The notes: generated by a model from the letters alone, not told the origin. A stretch of 10,758 nucleotides of DNA from Larix sibirica (GCA_004151065.3 NWUY0300008891.1:45904-56661), one strand, 5' to 3'; positions 1-9,178 are shown, counted from the stretch's first letter. Numbers and translations: made by a program.

Positions 1-167
1 ATGTGCCATGTTTTGACAGGAGGACAAATATGGATGTCATCCAACACACTTTGAAAAAGAAATGTTGCAGAACCAAAAGCGGATAGACTTTATTATTGGG
101 ATGGAGAACGAGGTATCAATAGTTGACTTTCAATAAGTTGGATATTGTTGTGTTTATATGTCACTTT
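1..167. other. Left edge, nothing recognised
   Basis: This is AT-rich sequence with stops in all frames. It lies 3' of block G on the - strand and may be its trailing sequence. I see no repeat, RNA gene or regulatory motif I can support. Confidence 0.5.
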
Positions 168-693
168 TTATTTATTGCTACCAAATGATGACTTCAACAT
201 TTTATGGTATTGTCTTCTTGGAAAACCATATGTAGCATTTGTTTGTTGCTCTTGTAGCCACACTGCTTGGTTACGTAGAAGCGAGTATTGAACCACCATG
301 TACTCTACTATGGTATTCATCCCACTACTTATAAACTTGTTTAGGTCTTCAACAATCTGCACAATTGGATAAACTTGGTTCATTGCCTGTACAACTAAAC
401 TATCCATGTTAGATGGCCTATTATCCAACCGTTTCAACAATTTGCTTCTTCAATGAGTTGGTGATGAAGCACCTGCCATCCTTGAAAAATTTTCCTTTAT
501 TTTATCTTCATTGGAACTCAATATTTCTACCAAACCCCAACAATAGTCAACCTCTTCCAAGCAACACCACAATACACAGTCCAAATCCTCCTCTAGCTCC
601 TCCCCCAGACAACCTTCGATCTTAAGTTTTCACCACTCAACCTTATATGTTATGGGAGCTAACTTCCAAGAGACCCTGATACACTAACTTTAT
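168..693 (-). pseudogene. Block G: - strand frame with two internal stops, helical, unknown
   Basis: The - strand frame read from about 693 to TAA at 168-170 has only two internal stops (TGA at 630 and at 450) in about 175 codons, against roughly 12 expected. From 629 it reads LKIEGCLGEELEEDLD, then a Cys/Trp-rich bit (CVLWCCLEEVDYCWG), then LSSNEDKIKENFSRMAG. From 440 it reads DNRPSNMDSLVVQAMNQVYP, IVQIVEDLNKFISSGMNTIV and LLRNQAVWLQEQQTN, a likely helical tail ending in a basic FPRRQYHK piece. TGA could replace Arg (CGA) or Trp (TGG). No family is recognised. This is the cleanest - strand coding signal at the left end. Distal to 168 nothing coding is evident, so 168 may be a true C-terminus. 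Confidence 0.4.
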
Positions 694-1368
694 GGACACT
701 CTAGATTTTGAATCCATGCCCATTGTATTTAGATTTGTTCTCCACTTTTCGAGTTTAGCTCTCAAGCTTAAATTTAGATCAACGCTTTAGTTTATGAATC
801 TTGCTATTTATAGGAGGCATCTTTGTGCTCCCACTTTGTATTGGCATCACTGTATTTGCCAATCCAAACACCATAGTTTACTTGGGCACTATCCTCACTA
901 GTTTTTCATGTGAAATGATCAAAGAAACCTTGCCACTACATGCCTTTTCTAGCAGGTTTGAAATGTATTTCTATCTCCATATTCACACATATATGTATAT
1001 AAATAATCATGGCCTCTTATTACGAAATTTGCTTGGAGGATGTCTACTTGCCATTATGAAAAATTATGTATTTCAAATAGTAATTCTTCCACTTGAATAT
1101 CATAGCCTTTGTATGAGCATAAGTTACGTTTATGACCATGCTTATGGAAACACAATTTGCTATGGCAAATCATAGTGCACATGGATGTAAGATTTGTGTG
1201 TGTATTTGTTATTGGCAGTATGAGTTACAATTCCAAATCCCAACCCTTATTAGGAATTCTTATCAAATTTAATTGTGATTTTGAAGAAATCATTCAAGCT
1301 GATTTATTTTATTTTTATTTTTTTATGGAGCAACAAATTGCTAAGGCCATCTACAACTAAGATTGGGC
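645..1368. other. Ambiguous region: competing readings on both strands, no identified gene
   Basis: On the - strand, pieces such as LCFHKHGHKRNLCSYKGYDI and FVIRGHDYLYTYMCEYGDRN (about 1160-990) look protein-like. Further on, LSLRAKLEKWRTNLNTMGM (about 740-680) does too, all in block F's frame. Overall the stop count there is close to chance. On the + strand an ATG frame from 801 to 1175 is open for 124 codons (hydrophobic start MLFIGGIFVLPLCIGITVF) and a second runs 1157-1360. Neither + frame shows a known domain, and there is no evident promoter or partner gene. I lean to the - strand reading because it bridges blocks F and G, but cannot decide. Confidence 0.25.
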
Positions 1369-1818
1369 CTAGTATTTATGTTGTTTTTCATTTATGACCT
1401 TAACTCTTCCAATATCCACACCCATATTGTGATTCCATTCTTCCAGTACTGAAGATAACATCACTCTTGGTTTAGTGTCTCAACCATTCCATTGACTAGA
1501 CACCTCCATTGTGGTTCCATCAAAGACCTTGTTACACAAAGTACTAATGACATATAGTTGTTGTATTTCTTGACATGGCACCATATTTTTATACATTACC
1601 AATATCCTAGATGAGGAAACACAAATAGTTATACCTCTTACGAGCATCAGTATTCCTACCCCATGAGGAATAAATATGTGTGATTACCTACTCTTTAGTT
1701 GCAAGTTGTTCCCATCCTTACTCTTTGTTCGATGATGGCTCTCTCTATTAATGATAAAGTTAAATAGTCTATGTATTTTGATCATACATTGCTCTCCTAA
1801 CACAACAAATGAGGGCAT
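1369..1818 (-). pseudogene. Block F: 150-codon - strand frame with two internal stops, unknown
   Basis: From an ATG at 1818 the - strand frame is open for 44 residues to TAA 1684-1686, then 67 codons to TGA 1480-1482, then 36 codons to TAG 1369-1371. That is two internal stops in about 150 codons, against roughly eleven expected. Readable parts are MPSFVVLGEQCMIKIHRLFN, VGILMLVRGITICVSSSR, MVPCQEIQQLYVISTLCNK and LEEWNHNMGVDIGRVKVINE. There is no recognised domain. The same frame can be followed beyond 1369, but there stops are as frequent as chance would give. A second - frame around 1850-1680 also looks partly coding, so the exact path is uncertain. This could be part of the same fossil as block G downstream. 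Confidence 0.35.
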
Positions 1819-2567
1819 CTATTAGAGCACACATTCAATAGCAGGGTGACCAAATCATGTATGTTATTGAAATCATCAATTAAGGTGTACATGCTTCATC
1901 AATACTTACATAGCAACATGGAGCTTATGAAAGGGATAAATAATACTTAATTCCACCACATAAGAACTTATTTATGAAAAATATCAAAAACCCCTAGTTG
2001 TATTCCCACATAGGTTTTCTCTACAATTTATAAATAACTTATGGAGAATTTATAAATATAAGGCTCGAGAAGAATGTGAAAAATCTTGGATTTTAGCATT
2101 GTTACTTTGATGCATTATAAAAAGAATTTTTCTTCCATTTTACCTCTACGCTCAAGAATCTACATTGCTCCAAGATCACTTCATTTTTATTGAATAAAAT
2201 AAGAGAAAAATCCAACCAAGAGAAAGGATTTGAGAGCCACTTCCCCCCCCCCCACACCATTATAGTGTATTTTTTATGATTGAATCTCATTCGTTGGTAG
2301 AACTTAGGCTATTAATTTTATGTTGTTCATGCAAGTTATCATGTGGTTTTCAAGATCCACTTGAGATATTTGTTGTTAGTGGTTATGAGCAAGATTTGGA
2401 GTCCATTCAAGACCCTATTGCTCTGATCATTTGGACCAATTGCAATAATCAGGAAGAATATAAGAGAGGAGTTGTTAGGTTGATGTATTTCTCCTCTCCC
2501 TCCTTCCCTGAGTTGCATTTAGAAGAGAATGTGTAGTATGTTGAAATATACATGATACATAAATAAG
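1819..2567. other. AT-rich interval with TATA-like and poly-C tracts, no supported gene
   Basis: It lies between blocks E and F. On the + strand 2020-2060 has TATA-like stretches (ATTTATAAATAACTTATGG, then AATTTATAAATATAAGG), followed by A/T-rich sequence and an 11-C run at 2243-2253. A + frame from 2276 to 2536 is open for 86 codons (ending YFSSPSFPELHLEENV) and a - frame from 2290 to 2102 for 62 codons, but neither shows a known domain. TATA-like boxes followed by a leader might mark the edge of an old LTR in + orientation. I found neither a second copy nor a Met-tRNA-type primer-binding site, so this remains a guess. Confidence 0.3.
2243..2253 (+). repeat. Homopolymer C11 tract
   Basis: Eleven consecutive C bases lie in otherwise AT-rich sequence. 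The tract length may be unstable in the genome or imprecise in the assembly. Confidence 0.95.
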
Positions 2568-3490
2568 TTAAGAACTAGATGTTTGTTGTCTTATGGTAGA
2601 TAAAACCATATCACAAGGGGAAGAATCCAACTTATCAATAATCATATTCCAACCTAGAAGAATCACTCCATTACTCATGTGTGTCTTGATTAAAAGGACA
2701 TATTTTCCATTGATATAGGCATAACCAAGTCCAAAAATTGCATCCCAACCTATGATAATCCATGCCAAAAATTCCTAGCAGGTATATTGCCTTTTATATT
2801 GTGCTAATAGCAAAACTACATGACCACGCATTGAAATTTAAAATCTACAAATTCTACCCTAAGAAGGTATTATATTCAAGTCCACCTAAGCTTCCATTGC
2901 TTCCTCTAGTGTTGGCATGTCCTTGTCTAGTTAGTCCATGAGGGGAACTAGTTATGAATTCTACTATGCGAACAAATTGTTGTTACTCATTACAACCAAC
3001 ATCCCCATGTTTTTGGTTGGGAGTTCTCCAAACAAAGAGTCCCCCATTGACACCGAGACCAAATAGATAGGATATGGTACAACAATGAGAAAAAATCGAC
3101 ATGAAGCACAATCCTATCGAACATTGTCTTCAAATAACTCAGTTGCAAATCAAACTCTAGTAGTTTCCTATGATAAATCTTCATGAAGGATTGAAATTAT
3201 TTCTTAAACTCCTTAAATGCTAGGAGATGAATGACAATTTCAATTGCACATTCATCTTTAATCTTATGCTCAACACTCATTTTCCATTCTAGATGCTCCC
3301 TCCATCTATTTTATCAGGTGGTAGAGCTCTCAAAATTATATTAATATCCATCATATCCCTTTCACATGTTTGTATCCCTCTTTGAACCTCCTTCAAATTT
3401 CATAGAATATGACACTTATGGAAACTAAGAGGGCAAGAATTGAATTTTCCTAAGTCATGCAAGAGTTGAATTCCACCGGAACCAAGCCTA
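2568..3490 (-). pseudogene. Block E: decayed relic in three overlapping - frames, family unknown
   Basis: The reading passes through three - strand frames that join with little overlap. The first (3490-3289) contains GSGGIQLLHDLGKFNSC, a TGA at 3400, then MMDINIILRALPPDKIDGG. The second (about 3316-2990) is open except for one TAA at 3197: WREHLEWKMSVEHKIKDE, AIEIVIHLLAFKEFKK, LEFDLQLSYLKTMFDRIV. That is 108 codons with one internal stop, where about eight would be expected. The third (about 3053-2568) starts VSMGDSLFGELPTKNMGM and has several stops, some of which Gln would fit. It ends with an open 66 codons: GWDAIFGLGYAYINGKYVLL, then LGWNMIIDKLDSS, then TAA. No motif is recognised. The smooth hand-over from frame to frame is the main reason to believe in a decayed gene or element here. 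Confidence 0.4.
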
Positions 3491-3769
3491 TAGTACACAA
3501 TTGAATGCAGCTCTGCTATTTGCTACCTTTGGTACCACACAATCATGTATTGGGGGAGAATAAGACATGCTACAAACAAACATCTCTATATAGATCCATA
3601 GAATCAACCCACGTGAGACCAAACTCCCATCCAATGTACCATTCAAGAGTGCATCTGTCATCAAAAGTGCCATAGCAATTTAAGAATGCATCATTGGAAT
3701 TAACTCCATGTTTCCTTGTTGACACTGAGTAGAATGAGAGCATAATAACCTTTGCATGTGACCCTATTA
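3488..3769 (-). pseudogene. - strand open stretch downstream of the RNase H-like piece, unknown
   Basis: The frame that carries the possible RNase H C-terminus continues through stops near 3770 and at the TAA after MMHS. From 3673 it is open for 61 codons to a TAG at 3488-3490. The product contains LLMTDALLNGTLDGSLVSRG and MSYSPPIHDCVVPKVANSRA. No family is recognised. It abuts the next block (from 3490) in a different frame, as if one small insertion or deletion separates them, so the two may have been one reading frame. It could be tail sequence of the same element. Confidence 0.25.
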
Positions 3770-4146
3770 GTGTCGTGTGAGAGGAGTGGAATAATGAAAC
3801 CCCCTATTCATCCTTATTATGCCTTCATCCATTGATGCACTCATGTTGGATTGCTAATACACCTCATCATTTTGTACCCCTTAAAATTTGATAAGAGATT
3901 GATTCAAAATGACAACATAGATAAATCACCCTCTGGGTGAGGCGTGAGAGTCTAAATTTGTTTGGGGGGGTTTAATAATAGAATGATCTAATGATGATTG
4001 AACAATCTCTTAATATTGATGCCTAAAAATATATTTATCCTTAGGATGGATAGGCCTTGAAATTTTTCTAGCACCTCCACCTCATTAGTGGATGCATTCC
4101 CTAATCTCCATGCAAACTCCATAACTATCTTCCATAATATCTCCTA
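3770..4146 (-). pseudogene. Possible RNase H-like domain remnant of a retroelement
   Basis: On the - strand, after a TAG at 4144-4146, a 51-codon open stretch (4143-3991) reads LWKIVMEFAWRLGNASTNEV, then EVLEKFQGLSILR. This resembles the RNase H core found in plant retroelement polyproteins, where a '(A/G)xxLGxATNNxAE' segment is followed by 'ALxxGL', the Glu being a catalytic residue. Here the Glu of NEVE and the GL pair are kept, while the following GDS motif appears eroded to LGIN. A later piece in another - frame (about 3860-3780), SNMSASMDEGIIRMNRGFHY, could be the C-terminal end of such a domain, where 'ADxxAN' is usual. RNase H cuts the RNA strand of RNA-DNA hybrids during reverse transcription. 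No reverse transcriptase (YxDD) is visible upstream, which would fit a 5'-truncated LINE-type copy. The resemblance is by eye and modest. Confidence 0.35.
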
Positions 4147-4170
4147 AATACATATAGTCCCTTGATGTAA

Positions 4171-5441
4171 GATTATGAGATAATAGAAAATTATTTTATA
4201 ATTAGATATGGTTGAGAATTTCATTCAATCTATTTCAAGAAATATCTCCCATAATATCTCCCAAGTAGGAAGTAACTAATGAAGTAGAGCAATTCATATG
4301 GAAGCCTCGTGAATAAGTCCTGCATGATGAGAGTGGACTATGACAATTGAAAATGCTTCTACTAAGTTAAAGCGGACAAGAACAAAAAATGGAAGGCAAG
4401 AAGCTACCTGTGAACTATGATAGACCATAAATCGATTTCAACCTTGCAACCTTTCTAAAAACTTTGTGACTTTATTCTCACTTTGTAAATGCTCAAAGTT
4501 GAGATGAGATTTTCAATGTATGGATACATATTTTGTTGATAGCCTATCACTACATGTTGTTGGTCAACACAAGCAAAGAAATAAAGTTGTTTAATATTAT
4601 TAGATATATGTTTTACAGTGACATAAGCACGTGGTGCTGTCAAACATGAAAGATTACAGTGAAACATTTAGGTGGCACAAGCCACTAAAATTATCTTTAC
4701 AATAAAACATTTCAGTGGCTCCAATAGTCATTTGAGTGCGGATTCATTGAGTTAACCCCATTCATACCCATTAGGTTATGATCTATTACATAAACAAGCT
4801 TTTACACCATTAATCAAAACAAGAGATCATAGCAACCATTATGCAATTGAATAACAGAGTAAAGTAGGCATTATACAACAAACAATATATCATGCATATA
4901 CAAAATAAAAGTTTTTTCTAGTTAAATATATTCTTCTATTCATCATCTTTGCAAGATCTAATACAATCAGGGTTACAATACCCTCAAGGCATAATTGGAC
5001 AGAGTATAATAGAACCATGCATTTGCATTAAACTTTGCTTAACTAGACCTCACAGCTTGCATTTACAAAAAACCCACAAGACCAAAAACTCAAACCCTCT
5101 TTCGTAGCCTTAATGGATTCATATAAAACCATATCGAAGGTTCTTTGGAGCATTTCAACAGATCTTGTCAATACCACTATGAATCAGTCAAAACCACTTA
5201 TTCATCCCACTGTATATTTGGTTGGTCCTGAGCCTTTTGAATACTCTGTCTTCGCAATCTTCGATTCCCTTCCATACTTATTGTTTATCCCAATCCTCTA
5301 GCAAAACATAGAGATACAGAGCTATTATGTCACCTAATTCATGTTCATTTCCTCTACAATCCTAAACATAGCAAAATTTCCTTGTGTAGACTCTACAAAG
5401 AAGGCCTAAGATCAAAATACAAAAGCATTTGTTCATAAAAA
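4171..5441. other. Noncoding-looking AT-rich interval between block C and the RNase H-like piece
   Basis: Stops are frequent in all frames. The longest open frames are 70 codons on the - strand (4667-4455) and 62 on the + strand (5113-5301); neither shows a domain. A short - strand stretch near 5270-5200 (NRRLRRQSIQKAQDQPNIQW) looks protein-like and might be a tail of block C. Short repeats occur: two copies of AATATCTCCC at 4241-4250 and 4253-4262, CCATAATATCTCC at 4132-4144 and 4249-4261, and the degenerate pair near 4651-4719. The interval could be the 3' trailer of block C or an old LTR. Confidence 0.4.
4651..4719. repeat. Degenerate direct repeat with a GTGGC/GCCAC inverted pair
   Basis: AGATTACAGTGAAACATTTAGGTGGC can be aligned with the segment at 4694-4719, which ends AAAACATTTCAGTGGC, at 19 of 26 positions. 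At 4672-4685, GTGGC-ACAA-GCCAC forms a small perfect inverted repeat with a four-base loop. This may be chance or an old internal duplication; no function can be assigned. Confidence 0.4.
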
Positions 5442-6539
5442 CTAAGACTTTGTTTTCCTGTTAGTGCAATCCATCTGATTTTTAGAATTGTTTGCATCTC
5501 CCTACTTCTTGAAATTCCCACTGTCTTCTTTGTTGGAGACCACTTCCTCGTCATCTTCCTAAGATGACAAATTCAAGTCTAGAAGCACAAATGGTTTGAA
5601 GAAGTCCCATGAATTTTCCTTATGTTTTTTCCTTGCTTCCATACCTTCAATTATAGAACACAATGCGTTGCACTCATCCTCCAATTTATCTTGATTGGCC
5701 TTCATTTTTCCAAGATGTTCTAGAATTACCAGTTGTTGATTCGATAGTCTATGGTTTTACAGATACATGGATTATAGAGTAGGCTTTGCTTCTTCTTCCT
5801 CCTGAATGGGATTCCTTACTGATATTGGATTTACTAGCATAGCTCCTTTCCTTTTGTGTTCCATATCCCTGTCTAATTTTTTGTCTCCTCTTCAAAATAA
5901 CCAACAGTATCTGGCAAGATCTCCAGGATGTGTTCCTTGTTTATTATTTATCATAACACCATCAACCTTGAGCCTGCTTTTAAGCTGAATTCCCTCTTTT
6001 TGCTTCCCACTCCCCATAATTTTAAGTAATGAAGCACGATTCTTCTTGATTACCTTCATTTGGTTTTATGTTATATTAACTATTATTGTCTTTACTTTTT
6101 GGTCCTGGTTCTTCAAATTTCACTGGTTCCTCCATTCACACTAACTCCCACACCATTTCATATTTGCGAAAGGATGGGTTGATGGAAGCTGATAGACCTC
6201 TCCATTAATATTAATCATGATCATAATAATGCAGACATGGATTCCCCTTACGTCATCCAATATTCTTCGCTCGTTGATTGTACCCTCCCTCCATGGCTTC
6301 ATGAGGCGAATTGAGAATTCACATCTCTGTTTGAGTATGGTTACACTTGATATACCACTTAAGCATAAATCAAGTATACAAGGTTAAGGTGTTTCTCTTT
6401 TACTTAGCTTTCCATTAATTCTTAATGTTTCTGCCACCTCCCGTGTGGCGAGATTTGCCTGATTATCATTATTTAGTTAATAAATTTTTACTTTGCATGA
6501 AATTTCAATTTTCTGAAAGAATGCTTCCTTTGACTGAAT
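5442..6539 (-). pseudogene. Block C: single-frame decayed relic with an acidic, coiled-coil-like C-terminus, family unknown
   Basis: One - strand frame can be read for 366 codons from about 6539 to a TAG at 5442-5444 with about ten internal stops, where roughly 25 would be expected. Readable parts in order: ATREVAETLRINGKLSKRET; CEFSIRLMKPWREGTINERR; INGEVYQLPSTHPFANMKW; a basic stretch (MKVIKKNRASLLKIMGSGKQ, 6058 downward); EHKRKGAMLVNPISVRNP leading into EEEE; a charged helical stretch (LEHLGKMKANQDKLEDECN); and an acidic/Lys/Asn tail (EDDEEVVSNKEDSGNFKK). Internal stops after LNLSS, GNFKK, AKPTL and SMYL are TAG or TAA where Gln would fit. The change from folded-looking to charged tail and the final stop suggest a true C-terminus. 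The family is not recognised; an ORF1/gag-like protein of a retroelement or a dead host gene are both possible. Confidence 0.45.
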
Positions 6540-6881
6540 ATATGCAAAATATGTACAAATAGGGCAAGTTTACAAAATAAAGTGGGTCATGTGGGTGACC
6601 AGCACATGATAAAAATAGTAGGCTTCAAAATCCATTAAAGCTACCAAAATTGACATAGATCATCTCGTATAAATATATTTCCTCCTAGCTATAGTCATTT
6701 TAATCAAATATCCTCATAGAACCAATTGGTCATAATCATTTTAATCAAATGTCCTCATAGAACCACTTCGCCAAATAACAAAAATATTCTAAGTCTCAAA
6801 AAAGTTGTCATTAATACATAGCAAGTTTGGTAGTGCAAAGGTTATAAATTTATCATTCAATATACATGTTGGAAGGCTACG
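6540..6881. other. Gap between blocks B and C; only the 41-bp duplication seen
   Basis: It is AT-rich with stops in all frames. Immediately after block B's last stop, one more - strand stretch (SLPTCILNDKFITFALPNL, about 6875-6810) can be read, but it may be chance. No splice-site pair could be assigned with confidence, so I cannot say whether this is an intron, a trailer or a boundary between insertions. Confidence 0.4.
6691..6766 (+). repeat. Tandem duplication, 41-bp period, about two copies
   Basis: The segment starting ATAGTCATTTTAATCAAATA at 6691 recurs at 6732 as ATAATCATTTTAATCAAATG. The two copies agree over 35 bases apart from two transitions, then diverge. It lies in the noncoding-looking gap between blocks B and C and looks like a simple replication-slippage duplication. 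Confidence 0.8.
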
Positions 6882-9178
6882 TCAAGTTGTGTTGATGCTC
6901 TCTCCTCTCTCACGCAACTCTACCAACTTTGTATCTTGGATTTCCTTTGCTATGGCGAGTTTTTCAGGAATGAATAGAAGGGGCAACCAAGTTAGTAGGA
7001 GGCTCCCTATTTTTGGTCACTCGTGCTACTATTGTAGTCCCATCCAATCCTAAAATGTTTTTATATATCAACCAACTCTTTTCCATGGCTCTTTGTAATT
7101 TTGTTCGTGCATTCTATCCATCGATAATGATTGGAGCTATAATGTGCATGAGAACCTGCAAGTCTTGGTCATTATGGATGTGCTTAATATCTAGTTTGAC
7201 TTGTGATGATAATGTTTGTTGGAGAAACTACCTACAAGAAGTGCACGCAATATCCAACATTGCAGTTGGTAGACAATCTAGCCCAAATTCTTCTAACACT
7301 GACTCTATCTCCTTCAACTGCAGCCAAAGGTTCTCCAAATAAACTTTCACTATCTCCAAATATTAATGCTCCCAATGATGCATTTCTCGTATCTACGTTT
7401 CTTTATCCAGAGAGACCTTGGCCAACTGGATGTGTAACGAATGGTGACCTTATTGAATCTCCTCGTGACTTTGCTTATCCTGAACAACCTTCTATATAAC
7501 TTCATCCATGTGGAATTGAGCCATTTGTAACAAAATATGGAGTGGATTAGATATGCATATTTGCTACTTGGTCTAATGCACTATGTCAAGGACCCCCTAG
7601 TGGACACCAATTCAACAATAAACCATTGGAAGTAGACTTTTCAAATTGCATCCGCATATATGCTTCTAAATTAGGGTTAGCCTACAATCCTTTGAAGGTT
7701 TGGAGGACCCTCTCTTGTATGACATCAATCAAGTAGATCTAACAAACAAATGACCTTGGGAGACCCTCAACATGGCTTGCTAATAACTAGGGTCCTGTGC
7801 CAATTGCTCAATCTGTAACATAATCGATAACTTATCCAGATGTGAAGGAAATGTAGTTGTGGTGATGGTTGGATTAGTCCCTATCAGAGTAAGGATCTTC
7901 TATTTATCTTCCTCTTTGGAATCCTTCTTGGTGTATCCTCCTCCCATAACTCTTCATTTGCTAGAAATCCATTCATACCATGAGAGTAGTGGTTTGGTTA
8001 ATCATCTTTACCATAACTACATACCCCTACACCTGTGTTGAAACCTCCAATACACTCTCTATAAAGTCTCTATGTGTGGTGCCCACAAGAGTGCTTAACC
8101 ATGGTTGTGTCTATCCCTGGGAAGGAGGAGGATTCACAATGCCTTGTGTTGCATGCTCAATGAAGGTGCTAGGAATTCCAACAACAGAATATTGATCCTC
8201 TTCCTCAATGTGGACCAATGAAATGGTAGGGACATTCTTCTCCTCATACTCCTGGAAGGATATCAATGTCTCCTTCACAAAAGACAACCCTTCATTTCTT
8301 ACGAAATCCACCAACTTTGTATACAAATCCTCACCTACAATGATTTGTAGTTGATCCATGTCTCATATGTACTTCTTTAAATCTCATCCTAAGAAATTGA
8401 CATCATTTTGGATTTGATTTCCCCACAATGGAGGTATGGAATTCCATGCAGACCCACCAAGGCTCGTACTTTATCGAAAAAAATAGACTATTCTTGGGAA
8501 GGTTGGTTGCCAACACTTTGGAGGTTTCCATTTAAACATGGAAAAGGATAAAAGAAGGTTGGCGTATATAAAATCAATGCATGTGGCATGAGTATGTATG
8601 CATGCAACCATTAATTTGTTCATGGGAAAGGTGCACCAGTTCAATCGTAACCTTGGATACAAAACCTTACAATTAACACAGTGTTTGAAGAACCCACACC
8701 TTTGGTAGGATGTTGCATCAATTACTAGTTGTGATCTAGTAGGTGACCTGAATGCATTCATTCCCTATGAAAATACTGATTATCGCATGGCATCCTCTCT
8801 CATTACTTTGATTCTCATACAAACTCAACTCTCCTATCCTCTTTCCATGCTTCCCATCTCTTTAAAGTGCTTCCATAACATCTTTGCCCTCCATGGACAT
8901 GAAGATGAGAATAAGAAAATCTTGGGCATGACTAGGGTAAACTTGATCTATTCACAAAATGTTTTGATGCACTTAATTGATTAAAGCCTTAGTGTACCAG
9001 GAAATTCCACCTATGCTATTAAAAGTTGGAATCTCCACCAAGTGCATCAAGCTGGAGTCACATAACAACTTGAACTCTAACTTTCAAACATGGCCACTAG
9101 TTACCTTCACCTTTCCTTATGACCTTTCCTATAGCCATAAGAAGAAGAATACAAGCTTTGTTGGTTTTCCCCATAGGT
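6882..9178 (-). pseudogene. Block B: long decayed protein-coding relic, family unknown, with a coiled-coil-like part
   Basis: Read on the - strand, the apparent protein can be followed through several frames. One frame runs from about 9178 to 8111 and is cleanest from 8761: an open stretch to 8471, then WNSIPPLWGNQIQND, then an 82-codon open part (8359-8111) with NEGLSFVKETLISFQEYEE. After a one-base shift, MNGFLANEELWEEDTPRR follows (about 8108-7880), then HLDKLSIMLQIEQLAQDPSY, then QERVLQTFKGL with ANPNLEAYMRMQFEKS (about 7745-7590). The next frame (about 7555-6964) has a charged helical part (LENLWLQLKEIESVLEEFG) and LDIACTSCR. The last piece, EKLAIAKEIQDTKLVELRER, ends at TGA 6882-6884. 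In 7555-6964 there are six internal stops in about 197 codons, where roughly 14 would be expected at this base composition; all six are TAA or TAG, and Gln fits at most of them. I recognise no catalytic motif or named family. It could be gag-like retroelement sequence or a dead host gene. Between 9174 and 8780 a second - strand frame competes, so the 5' end is uncertain. Confidence 0.5.

Noticed and set aside
413-625. + strand 70-codon frame with a Pro-rich end
   Set aside because: It is antisense to block G; the Pro and Ser runs come from the Gly/Glu-coding strand of GEELEED.
2243-2300. Primer-binding site after a putative LTR
   Set aside because: The sequence after the C tract does not match the common plant Met-tRNA site (TGGTATCAGAGC) and I could not match another tRNA.
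5806-5988. + strand 60-codon frame
   Set aside because: It is opposite the continuous block C frame; Ser/Leu-rich composition is typical of antisense to Lys/Glu-rich coding.
6805-7499. Three overlapping + strand frames of 82-109 codons
   Set aside because: They lie opposite the best part of block B, show no domain, and overlap one another in different frames. Their openness is explained by antisense of a coding strand.
7859-8195. + strand frames of 60 and 71 codons
   Set aside because: They are opposite block B; composition is ordinary for shadow frames and no motif was seen.
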